DNA of 33,431 nucleotides, from contig JAADFE010000116.1 of the NCBI GenBank assembly GCA_013153055.1, positions 1 to 33,431 of the forward strand, read 5' to 3'. The notes under the pieces are model-generated. The model was not told the DNA's origin. It searched no databases and worked only from the letters and a program-made list of their open reading frames with translations. Each line of letters begins with the position of its first letter. Position 1 is the first letter of the stretch. This DNA comes from Campylobacterota bacterium. GTDB taxonomy: Bacteria > Campylobacterota > Campylobacteria > Campylobacterales > Sulfurovaceae. Both the position numbers and the translations under genes were made by a program. Shown here in pieces: positions 1 to 8,768 of this stretch.

Positions 1-88
1 TGGCAGAGAGGAAGGGATTCGAACCCTCGGTGGGTTGCCCCACACACGCGTTCCAGGCGTGCTCCTTCGACCACTCGGACACCTCTCT
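1..88 (-). tRNA. tRNA-Ser (anticodon GGA)
   Basis: Reverse complement AGAGAGGTGTCCGAGTGGTCGAAGGAGCACGCCTGGAACGCGTGT...GGGTTCGAATCCCTTCCTCTCTGCCA: acceptor AGAGAGG/CCTCTCT, long variable arm, encoded CCA, anticodon loop CTGGAAC. Confidence 0.95.
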
Positions 89-176
89 ATATAGTTAAAG
101 ATGGAAATTATAGCAGATACTCTTTAAAAATCGGTGAATTTAAGCTATTTTAAGCTAATTTGGGTTAATATGCCGT

Positions 177-281
177 TGCCTCTTTTAGACCTATGCAACA
201 GCATTGGTAGGCAACGGGTCAGGATGGGAACATAGCAGCCCACCTACCTTTGTTGTGTGCCGTAGGTATCTGAAAGGGGTT
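177..281 (+). ncRNA. ffs: Signal recognition particle RNA (small bacterial type)
   Basis: Conserved apical motif GGTCAGGatGGGAACatAGCAGCC; flanking arms CCTCTTTTAGACCTATGC / GTAGGTATCTGAAAGGGG pair; T-rich run follows. Confidence 0.9.
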
Positions 282-443
282 TTTCTTTTTTGTGCTTTTT
301 TTTATTTAAAACTATTTAATAATACTTCTTTTTATTTATAAATATTATTTATTTTTATTATTTAATAAATAATTAATAAAATTAAATTTTGTAACAATTT
401 CCTTATAGTATAATCAATATTATCTATTAAGGAGATTATTGAA

Positions 444-2117
444 ATGAAACGATTTACTCTACTTTTAGCACTTTTAATGTTTTTTAGCAGTTTACTTTTT
501 GCTTTGACAGATAAAGAGTTAGCTATATCTATTAATTTATCAGGTAAACAGAGAATGTTAACTCAAAAGATGACAAAAGAGGCATTTTTAGTTCGTTCTA
601 ATATAAATAAAGAAAATAATATTAAAAATCTTAAAAATAGTAGTCAATTATTTGATAAAACACTCAAAGGTTTAATAGCAGGAGATAAATCATTAAATCT
701 TGTAGCAATCAAAAATGATGAGATACAAGAGCAGTTACAAAAAGTTGATACGCTTTGGCAACCTTTTTATAAAGAGGTTCAAAATATATTATCAGGAAAA
801 GCTGATGATAGTAGTTATAAATTTTTAGAAGAGAACAATATAGTTTTATTAAAAGAGATGAATAAAGCTGTAGGAATGTATGCCCAAGAGAACAAAGGAA
901 GTAGTAAATTAAAACTAGCTAATGATATAAATTTAGCAGGAAAACAGAGAATGTTGACTCAGAAAATGGGTAAAGATTTGCTATTTGTTAGTAATAAATT
1001 TAAAACAAAACAGTATTTATCAGATTTTAAAAAATCAAGAGAGTTATTTGACAGAACACTAAATGGACTTTTTAATGGGGATAAAGAGTTAAATCTAGTA
1101 GGAACCAATCTTCCAAAGATAACAAACCAGTTAAATGTCGTAAAAAAATTATGGAGTGAAGAGCAACCTATTTTAGATAAGGCTATAAAAGGCAAAGATA
1201 TCCAAAAAGCTATTAATGGTTTGGATAATATTTTAGTAGAGATGAATAGAGCTGTTACAGAGTATACTAAATCTGTTAATAGACAAAAACAGAGACTTAA
1301 ATTTGCTTCTATTATCAATAGTTTTATGAATAAAAATAATACGCTAAAACGATTGGTAAATTTGTCAGGTAAACAGAGAATGTTGACTCAAAGAATGACA
1401 AAACTTTCTCTCTTGGTTTCATCAGGTATAGATAAAGAGAACAATATAGAAAAGCTAAAAAAGTTTTCATCTCTATATGATAGAACACTAAAAGCTTTTA
1501 AAAATGGAGATAAAGAGCTAGAGTGTACACCTATTAAAAATCCAGTTATTGATGAACAGATTGAAGTGATTGAGAAAAAATGGAAGCCATTTTATCAACA
1601 TATTCAAAATATTATAGATGATAAAGATAAAGATAAAAAGTCATTAAAATATGTAGTTGATAACAATGAAGAGTTACTGAAAGTATCTAATGAACTAGTC
1701 AAAAGATATGAAAAATCAAATAAATCTCAAAACTATTTAGATAAGGCTAGACTGCATATAGTAAATGTAGCAGGACGACAGAGGATGCTAACTCAAAAAA
1801 TGACCAAAGAGAAGCTTTTGATTATCAGTGGTCAAAAAGAGTATAAAGAGAAGATAAAAAAGACTATAGAGCTTTTTGATAGCTCTTTGAATGCTTTAAT
1901 AAATGGCGATGCCAATCAAATGATAGTAAAACCAACTAATAAAAAAATCAAAGAGCAGTTAGCAAAAGTTGAGGAGATATGGAAAAAGTTGAAACCTTTG
2001 TATTCAAAATCTAAAAATAGTACTAGAGATTTGGCAATTATTATTACTCAAAATCCTATTTTATTATCAGAGATGAATAAAATGGTAAAAATGGCAGAGG
2101 TTGAGATAGAGTATTAA
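444..2117 (+). CDS. Secreted protein with four tandem PilJ-type (type IV pili methyl-accepting chemotaxis N-terminal-like) modules
   Basis: ORF 557 aa; signal peptide MKRFTLLLALLMFFSSLLFA; four repeats of [IV]N[LV][SA]G[KR]QRMLTQ[KR]M; no later TM segment or signalling domain visible. Confidence 0.8.
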   Translation: MKRFTLLLALLMFFSSLLFALTDKELAISINLSGKQRMLTQKMTKEAFLVRSNINKENNIKNLKNSSQLFDKTLKGLIAGDKSLNLVAIKNDEIQEQLQKVDTLWQPFYKEVQNILSGKADDSSYKFLEENNIVLLKEMNKAVGMYAQENKGSSKLKLANDINLAGKQRMLTQKMGKDLLFVSNKFKTKQYLSDFKKSRELFDRTLNGLFNGDKELNLVGTNLPKITNQLNVVKKLWSEEQPILDKAIKGKDIQKAINGLDNILVEMNRAVTEYTKSVNRQKQRLKFASIINSFMNKNNTLKRLVNLSGKQRMLTQRMTKLSLLVSSGIDKENNIEKLKKFSSLYDRTLKAFKNGDKELECTPIKNPVIDEQIEVIEKKWKPFYQHIQNIIDDKDKDKKSLKYVVDNNEELLKVSNELVKRYEKSNKSQNYLDKARLHIVNVAGRQRMLTQKMTKEKLLIISGQKEYKEKIKKTIELFDSSLNALINGDANQMIVKPTNKKIKEQLAKVEEIWKKLKPLYSKSKNSTRDLAIIITQNPILLSEMNKMVKMAEVEIEY

Positions 2118-3193
2118 GTCTCATCATTAATAACTACCCACTCATAAAAGGGTAGTGCTTCAAACTCTATACTCTCTATCCAAAAGTTGTATTGGGTTGC
2201 TATGGTTACTATATATACTTTTTTGATACCATTTTTTTTGTATATTGCAAATTTGGAGTGGGCTTTTTTCCAAAAACTCTCTTCGCTTTCAAATGGGGCT
2301 GGTAGAATTAGGACTTGTTTATCTGTCAAGTAACCACTCACTCCAAAAGATTTTATCTCTATTTTGTGTTTTAGCAAAGATAGAGCTATCATTGTATCAA
2401 ACTGTTTTAAAAAGCTCTGTGATAGTGATAGGTACTTAGCTAGTGCAAAATCAAAAAAGAGGAGTTTTTTACTACTAGGTGTAATCGCATCTGGGATAAA
2501 GGAGATAATACCTCTTTGGGTAAACTCTTTGATTTGTTTGTAGATTAAATCTTTGGATATTTTGTATCTCTCTTTTGCATAGTTATATAGCTGAAATGTA
2601 GTTACTGTGGAGCTATTAAAATGAGCTAATACGCTTAGTAGTTTTAGTTCTGATTTATCAAAATGGCTTTTTATAAATGATTGAAATAGTTGCTCTCTTG
2701 GCATATTTTGTGTTGTTAGTTGAGGTAGTGTTCCATGTCTAAGGAATAGATTGAATATCTGTCTCTCTGAGTTTTGTTTTTGAAAAGAGAAAAACTCCTC
2801 ATAATCTAGTAGAGGTACCTCTATAACCTTAAACTCATCTCCATAATCATAGAATTTATTAGAGAGTATAATTAGCTTTTGAGCTGAGGGCAGATACTCA
2901 AAATAGCCATGTTCATAGTGGTCTAAAACCAATATTTTTATACTATTTGACTCTATAAAACCCTCTATATCCTCTTGCATTATATCTATAAACTGAAATT
3001 TTGGGTCATCAAAATCTATATAGAGTATATCCTCTGTATCAAAATTCATTAGATAATCCAGAACCAAATAACTCTTGCCTGATGCTGGAGAGCCATATAT
3101 TAGGACTCTATTGTTATCTGGTATAGAAAATTTTCTCTGATGATAGGTAATAAGCTCATTATTTCTATCATAAAAATACTCTAATAGTTGCAT
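2114..3193 (-). CDS. P-loop ATPase (AAA_14-like predicted ATPase)
   Basis: ORF 359 aa; Walker A GSPASGKS near N-terminus, acidic hhhhDH segment (IKILVLDHYEHG). 4-bp convergent overlap with the upstream ORF. Confidence 0.65.
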   Translation of the reverse strand: MQLLEYFYDRNNELITYHQRKFSIPDNNRVLIYGSPASGKSYLVLDYLMNFDTEDILYIDFDDPKFQFIDIMQEDIEGFIESNSIKILVLDHYEHGYFEYLPSAQKLIILSNKFYDYGDEFKVIEVPLLDYEEFFSFQKQNSERQIFNLFLRHGTLPQLTTQNMPREQLFQSFIKSHFDKSELKLLSVLAHFNSSTVTTFQLYNYAKERYKISKDLIYKQIKEFTQRGIISFIPDAITPSSKKLLFFDFALAKYLSLSQSFLKQFDTMIALSLLKHKIEIKSFGVSGYLTDKQVLILPAPFESEESFWKKAHSKFAIYKKNGIKKVYIVTIATQYNFWIESIEFEALPFYEWVVINDET

Positions 3194-3333
3194 ATTTAAT
3201 TACCTTGTACTATTTTTTACTAAAAAAACATATTAAAAATAATAATATTTTAATATTAATAATAGGTAAAAACAGAGATATAAAATTAATTATGTTACAA
3301 TAGATAAAACAGATAAAAATAGGATAAATATAT

Positions 3334-4227
3334 ATGAAATTTGTAGGAGCTCATGTAAGTGTAAGTGGAGGAGTAGATAATGCTCCATTAAATGCTATGA
3401 AAATAGGTGCAAAAGCCTTTGCTATGTTTACTAAAAATCAGAGACAGTGGGTAGCCAAACCACTTGAAGATAAGATGATAGATAGTTTCAAAGCGAACTT
3501 AAAAAAATCAGGAATATTACCAAAACATGTGTTACCTCATGATAGTTATCTAATCAATTTAGGAAATCCAGATATAGAAAAGCTAGAAAAATCCAGAGAG
3601 GCTTTTATAGATGAGCTTCATAGATGCGACCAGCTTGGATTAGAGTTGCTCAATTTTCACCCTGGTAGCCATCTAGTCAAAGTGGGAAAAAGAGACCCAC
3701 TATATAGTGAAAAAATCTTAGAGGCTGAATTAAACTGTTTGGATTTGATAGCTGAGTCTATGAATATAGCAATAGAAGCTACAAAAGATTTAAATGTCAA
3801 ACTAGTTATAGAGAATACAGCAGGTCAGGGTACAAATCTAGGGTACAAATTTGAACATCTAGCACATCTAATAGATAAGGTTGAAGATAAAAGCAGAGTA
3901 GGAGTTTGTCTGGATACATGTCATACTTTTACAGCAGGATATGACCTAAGAGACAAAGAGGTTTATGAACAGACTATGGATGAGTTTGATAGAGTTGTGG
4001 GGTTTGAGTATCTATCAGGTATGCATATAAATGACTCAAAACCAAAACTAGGAAGTCGTGTAGATAGACACCACTCACTAGGACAAGGTGAGATTGGATG
4101 GGATGCGTTTAGGTTTATAATGAATGATAGTAGGATGGATGATATCCCTTTGATACTAGAGACAATAGATGAGACTATCTGGGCTCAGGAGATACAAGAG
4201 CTATATAATTTAATAGAGGAGGTGTAG
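3334..4227 (+). CDS. nfo: Deoxyribonuclease IV (endonuclease IV)
   Basis: ORF 297 aa; [58 protein letters not shown] motifs. Confidence 0.95.
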   Translation: MKFVGAHVSVSGGVDNAPLNAMKIGAKAFAMFTKNQRQWVAKPLEDKMIDSFKANLKKSGILPKHVLPHDSYLINLGNPDIEKLEKSREAFIDELHRCDQLGLELLNFHPGSHLVKVGKRDPLYSEKILEAELNCLDLIAESMNIAIEATKDLNVKLVIENTAGQGTNLGYKFEHLAHLIDKVEDKSRVGVCLDTCHTFTAGYDLRDKEVYEQTMDEFDRVVGFEYLSGMHINDSKPKLGSRVDRHHSLGQGEIGWDAFRFIMNDSRMDDIPLILETIDETIWAQEIQELYNLIEEV

Positions 4228-4289
4228 TTGGATTTTTTTAAATGGTATCGGGTGAGAGGTAATAATTTAAATTTATAATAGGAGAAAAT

Positions 4290-5537
4290 ATGAAAAATAT
4301 AATAACAACAGGGATATTGGGGGTGTCTCTATTTATAGTTTTGGGTTGTGGAGATTTCTCTCAACCATCAAATGAGAGTGTAAAAGGAGGAGAGATAGTA
4401 GTTGACTTTTCAGCATCTGCTATGAAAGATACATTAGTATCAAAGGGGATTGCAGATGAGAACAGTACAGTATTTGGATACAAAGCTTATAAAATTCCTT
4501 ATACTACTACTGATGAAGAGGGTAATGAGGTAGAGGTATCTGGACTATTTGTAATACCAACAGGTATGCCAAGTGCTGTAAATAGTATAGGATTGTCTAT
4601 GGTAAGTGATGGACATGGAACTATTTTTGCTAATAGTGATGCTCCATCTGTGATAGCTTCAAACAATGGTACACCTGATGGTTCATCTGTACTATTGACA
4701 TCTCTTGGTGGGTTTGCAACTCTTCAAGCTGATTATATCGGATTTGGAGACTCTTATCAAAAACATTATCATCCATTTATTCTAAAAAAATCATCTGCAA
4801 ACTCTACAATTGATTTTATAAAAGCTGTAAAAACTTTTGCTCATGATAATAATATAACACTCAATAATCAGTTATTTATGACAGGTTATAGCGAGGGTGG
4901 ATATGTAGCATTGTCTGCTTTGCAAAAGATAGAAGAGGATGGAGAGCTGAGTGTAACTATGGCTATACCAATGTCTGGACCTTATGATGTTAATAGAACA
5001 GCTTTTGGGGTGTTATCAACTCCTACTCTATCTGTTCCATCATTTATGGCTGATTTTGGGTATGCTTATGGAAAAGCTTATGATAAAGATACAGATACTA
5101 TTATCAATGAGCCTTATGCCTCTAAATTACCTACTCTATTAGATGGTTCAATAGATAGGGATGCAATAGACCCACAGTTGAGTTATAACACTACAGGTGC
5201 TGATGGACTATTTAATCAAAATTTTGTAAATAGCTTTTTTACAGATAGTAGTTTTTGGTTTAGAGAGGTTGTAGTAGAGAACTCTGTTCATGCTTGGGCT
5301 CCACAGACTACTATTCGATTGGTTCACTGTCAAGGAGATGATGTTATCCCTTATGGTATATCTCAAATTACAGAAGCTACTATGAATGCAATGGGTGCTA
5401 GAGATGTAGCATTAATTCCAGTGGAAGCTACACTTGGGCTTGACTATAATGTAACACATAGTGAGTGTGGAGGATTAGCTTATGGTATTGCAACAAAAAT
5501 ATTTGCTAATGTTAGAAAAGAAACAATCGGATATTAG
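4290..5537 (+). CDS. Alpha/beta-hydrolase (secretory lipase-like) lipoprotein
   Basis: ORF 415 aa; lipobox-like FIVLGCG; nucleophile elbow GYSEGG; C-terminal HSECGG segment. Confidence 0.75.
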   Translation: MKNIITTGILGVSLFIVLGCGDFSQPSNESVKGGEIVVDFSASAMKDTLVSKGIADENSTVFGYKAYKIPYTTTDEEGNEVEVSGLFVIPTGMPSAVNSIGLSMVSDGHGTIFANSDAPSVIASNNGTPDGSSVLLTSLGGFATLQADYIGFGDSYQKHYHPFILKKSSANSTIDFIKAVKTFAHDNNITLNNQLFMTGYSEGGYVALSALQKIEEDGELSVTMAIPMSGPYDVNRTAFGVLSTPTLSVPSFMADFGYAYGKAYDKDTDTIINEPYASKLPTLLDGSIDRDAIDPQLSYNTTGADGLFNQNFVNSFFTDSSFWFREVVVENSVHAWAPQTTIRLVHCQGDDVIPYGISQITEATMNAMGARDVALIPVEATLGLDYNVTHSECGGLAYGIATKIFANVRKETIGY

Positions 5538-5545
5538 GAGAAGAT

Positions 5546-6781
5546 ATGAAAAATATAGTAACATTAAGCATAATAACTAGCTCATTTTTAGTAGCAGGGG
5601 CATATAAAGTACCAGAACAGTCTCTAAACTCAATAGCATTGGGAGCTGCATATGTGGCTCATACAGATGGTGCCGATAGTGCCTATTTTAACCCTGCCAA
5701 TATGGTATTTGATGAGAATAATAAGCAAATGATGGAAGCTGGATTGACTTTGGCTCATCTACCTGAGAATAAATTTAGTGGGTATCAAGCTTTATCTGCT
5801 ACTGAGTACTATCAAGCAAATGGAGAGTCTGAGATTGAGAATTTGACACTACCATATCTACACTATGTATCTAATCCAATAGGCAAGATGAGGTGGGGTG
5901 CTAGTTTAACTGTTCCAGGTGGACTTACCAAAAGATGGGAGAGTGACTATCAAAAACTATTTGCCCAAGAGTTTACACTAAAGATTATCGAGTTTAATCC
6001 AGTTTTAGCATATAAAGTTAGCGATAACTTTGCTGTTGGTGGTGGTGTTAGAGTGATATACTCTGAGGGTAAAGTATATAGTGATGGAAATCAAGTAGAT
6101 ATACCTATCAAAAGAGAGATGGAGGGTGATACTGTAGAGTATGGATATAATCTAGCAACTACATATAAACCAACAGAAGATATAAATCTAGCTATAACTT
6201 ATCGTTCTAATATCAATCTAAAAGAGGAAGGTGATGCCAACCTATATATAGGAGGAGTTGGAAAACAGTATAGTGCAGATGTTACAGTACCACTTCCAGC
6301 AGCTCTAAATCTAGCTATTAGTAAAACATGGGTAGATAAGTTTACATTAGAGTTTAACTATGAGAGAACATATTGGTCAAAATATAAGAGTTTGGATTTC
6401 AACTATGGCTCTCCTATTCAAGAACGATTAGTTGAGCCATTTGATGACCCCAAAATCAAAAATTGGAAAGATACAAATACCTTTAGATTGGGTGCAACTA
6501 TCAATATGGGCAATATAACCTATATGATGGCATACGCCAAAGATGAAACACCTATTCCAAAAGAGTATGTAAGCTATGAGCTACCAGATAGTGATGGTGA
6601 GATTGTATCTGTAGGTGTTCGTGTCAAAAATAGTGATGAACTCTCATGGGGATTGGCTTATCTACATGATGAAAAAGATAGTATAACTCTAAAAACTGGA
6701 GAGAACAAAAATGGTATCATAGGTACATTTAGTGGTGGAGGTGCTGATTTATTAACAGTTGGTATGAGTTATAAATTTTAA
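5546..6781 (+). CDS. OmpP1/FadL/TodX family outer-membrane transport protein
   Basis: ORF 411 aa; signal peptide, AYKVPEQSLNSIALGAAYVAHTDGADSAYFNPANM typical of FadL N-terminus; terminal aromatic residue (MSYKF). Confidence 0.88.
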   Translation: MKNIVTLSIITSSFLVAGAYKVPEQSLNSIALGAAYVAHTDGADSAYFNPANMVFDENNKQMMEAGLTLAHLPENKFSGYQALSATEYYQANGESEIENLTLPYLHYVSNPIGKMRWGASLTVPGGLTKRWESDYQKLFAQEFTLKIIEFNPVLAYKVSDNFAVGGGVRVIYSEGKVYSDGNQVDIPIKREMEGDTVEYGYNLATTYKPTEDINLAITYRSNINLKEEGDANLYIGGVGKQYSADVTVPLPAALNLAISKTWVDKFTLEFNYERTYWSKYKSLDFNYGSPIQERLVEPFDDPKIKNWKDTNTFRLGATINMGNITYMMAYAKDETPIPKEYVSYELPDSDGEIVSVGVRVKNSDELSWGLAYLHDEKDSITLKTGENKNGIIGTFSGGGADLLTVGMSYKF

Positions 6782-6851
6782 GAAATTATTAAAATTTTAG
6801 ATTATTTTATTTATTTAAAATAAATACACCATTCTTACACAATCTTTGTGT

Positions 6852-6857
6852 TATAAT
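6852..6857 (+). promoter_or_regulatory. Extended -10 promoter element (TGTTATAAT)
   Basis: Perfect TATAAT with TGn extension 7-9 bp upstream of the first base of a hairpin at 6866. Confidence 0.6.
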
Positions 6858-6863
6858 ACCACT

Positions 6864-6990
6864 ATGAGAGCTACAGATTACTTCTTCTCCCCTTTTAGGT
6901 AAGTAGCTCTCTGGAAATGATAACTTTTAATTTTATAACTTATTCTCCTCCTCCTTTTGTATATAAAAATTAAAAGTTACCTATTTAAAT
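6864..6990 (+). ncRNA. Candidate sRNA: two stem-loops with C/U-rich loops
   Basis: SL1: 6866-6874 GAGAGCTAC pairs with 6903-6911 GTAGCTCTC, inner UUACUU/AGGUAA, loop CUUCUCCCCUUUU. SL2: 6921-6934 TAACTTTTAATTTT pairs with 6966-6979 AAAATTAAAAGTTA, loop includes UUCUCCUCCUCCUUUU. Promoter immediately upstream. Confidence 0.55.
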
Positions 6991-7036
6991 TTTAAATATT
7001 TGGGTATAATCAATCATATTTTTTTAGGATTAAAAA

Positions 7037-8767
7037 GTGAAGTACCTTATAGATTTTATAGAAAAAACAGATGTAGAAAAGACTCAAATATATCCAGATT
7101 TGAAATGCTCCCCAAAAGAGGCAAAAATATTACAGTTTATCTCTCAAAACTTTGTCAAAGGGATAGAAGAGACTCCTGTTATAGAGATTTTGCAAAATTT
7201 CAAATCAGAGGGTTATGAGTATCTCAATCATCTCTCTACTGTTAAAAGATTAATGGATTTGGGTTGGATTGTACAGATTAGTTTTGGTCAAATCAAAATC
7301 CAAGAGGTATCAAAGCTAGAGATACTAAATACCTCTGTTGCCCCTAGTACAGCTCTACTAAGACTTCTTGAAGAGGGTTCTATGGAGGTTGCACTCCCAC
7401 AAATCAAACCATATACAGACCACCTAGAGTATCTCCAAGACCAGTTTGATGTGATTGAACTTCTGCATCAGATGGCTGTATCCAAGCAGGGATTTACAGA
7501 TAGCTCACTCACTCTAGGACGGCTAAAAAACAAACTAGTACTTCTAAGCAAACGGATTGAAGAGAGGCTCAAAATAACAGATGAGCCTATAGTTGTAGAG
7601 GAGTTTTTCAAAGAGAAAGAGTTAGATGAAAAAGAGCAGAAGATATTTCTAGCACTACTAAAAGAGGAGTACTCAGGTGGAGAGGGTCAGCTAAGAGATA
7701 TGAATACTCTAATAGAGATAATATCTATAGATGAGTATGATAAAATTAGAAACCGTGCATTGCTTGAAGATGGCTCAAAGCTTCTGAGTGAGGGGATTAT
7801 AGATTATGAAGAGATACTCAATATGTTTGGAGGGATTAGCCGTTCATTTTATCTCCAAGAGGATATACTACAAAAAATCATCCATCCAAACAAAAAGAAA
7901 AAGGTGACAAAACTCAAATTAGATAAGCTAGTAGAAGAGCAAGATATATTTGAGTGTCTAAAACCGACTACAGATTTAAATGATGTAGTTTTGCACCCAT
8001 CAACTAAAAAGACGCTAGATACTATCATAAAACAGGTTGACAAAGAGGTGTTTGCTAAACTAAAAGCTTGGGGTATCAAAGATAAGAGAAAAGGGATAGA
8101 TGCTAGGATTATATTCTATGGTAGCCCTGGTACTGGTAAGACAATGACTGCTATGAGTTTAGCCAAGACGCTCAAACGACCGATTTTGAGTTTTGACTGT
8201 TCTAAGATTTTATCTATGTATGTTGGAGAGAGTGAAAAGAATGTACGAAAGATATTTGATGACTTTAAGCTTCTCAGCAAAAAGGCAAAAGTTGACCCAA
8301 TCTTGCTTTTGAATGAGGCTGACCAGTTTCTAAGTAGTAGAATAGAGAGAGTAGGAAGTGGTGCTGAGACCATGCACAATCAGATGCAAAATATCTTCCT
8401 AGAACAGATAGAGAAGTTTGAGGGTATCTTGATAGCTACTACCAATCTACTTGATAATATAGACAAAGCCTTTTCAAGAAGATTTAACTACAAAATTGAG
8501 TTTAAAAAGCCTGATAGAAAACAGAGAAAAAGATTATGGCACTTTATGTTACCTGAAAATGCAGACTATGATGAGAAATTTAGTGTAGATGAGTTGGCAA
8601 AATATGAGCTAACAGGTGGGCAGATTAATCTGATAATTCGTAATACTGCCTACAAGGTAGCTATAAAAGATGAGAGTCTATTTACTATCGAGGATTTTTT
8701 AGAAGAGATAGAAAAAGAGTTAGGTAGCAACTTTGATTCTAGTAAAAGTATGGGATTTAGGGTTTAA
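7037..8767 (+). CDS. AAA+ ATPase with N-terminal winged-helix-like region
   Basis: ORF 576 aa; Walker A GSPGTGKT; Walker-B-like LLLNEAD; ATTNLLDNIDKAFSRRF sensor region. Confidence 0.85.
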   Translation: MKYLIDFIEKTDVEKTQIYPDLKCSPKEAKILQFISQNFVKGIEETPVIEILQNFKSEGYEYLNHLSTVKRLMDLGWIVQISFGQIKIQEVSKLEILNTSVAPSTALLRLLEEGSMEVALPQIKPYTDHLEYLQDQFDVIELLHQMAVSKQGFTDSSLTLGRLKNKLVLLSKRIEERLKITDEPIVVEEFFKEKELDEKEQKIFLALLKEEYSGGEGQLRDMNTLIEIISIDEYDKIRNRALLEDGSKLLSEGIIDYEEILNMFGGISRSFYLQEDILQKIIHPNKKKKVTKLKLDKLVEEQDIFECLKPTTDLNDVVLHPSTKKTLDTIIKQVDKEVFAKLKAWGIKDKRKGIDARIIFYGSPGTGKTMTAMSLAKTLKRPILSFDCSKILSMYVGESEKNVRKIFDDFKLLSKKAKVDPILLLNEADQFLSSRIERVGSGAETMHNQMQNIFLEQIEKFEGILIATTNLLDNIDKAFSRRFNYKIEFKKPDRKQRKRLWHFMLPENADYDEKFSVDELAKYELTGGQINLIIRNTAYKVAIKDESLFTIEDFLEEIEKELGSNFDSSKSMGFRV

Positions 8768-8768
8768 G

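Noticed and set aside
290-420. Very AT-rich stretch after the SRP RNA
   Set aside because: Consistent with low-GC intergenic DNA and terminator T-run; no organised repeat found.
959-1318. Antisense ORF of 119 aa inside the PilJ-repeat gene
   Set aside because: Fully contained in a strong CDS with clear domain repeats; low-complexity translation, no start context; typical shadow ORF.
1618-1640. GATAAA hexamer repeat in the first gene
   Set aside because: In-frame DKDKDKK linker between modules, short and unremarkable.
7000-7218. 72-aa ORF overlapping the start of the AAA+ gene
   Set aside because: Alternative-frame translation of the AAA+ N-terminus; the 576-aa frame has clear Walker motifs.
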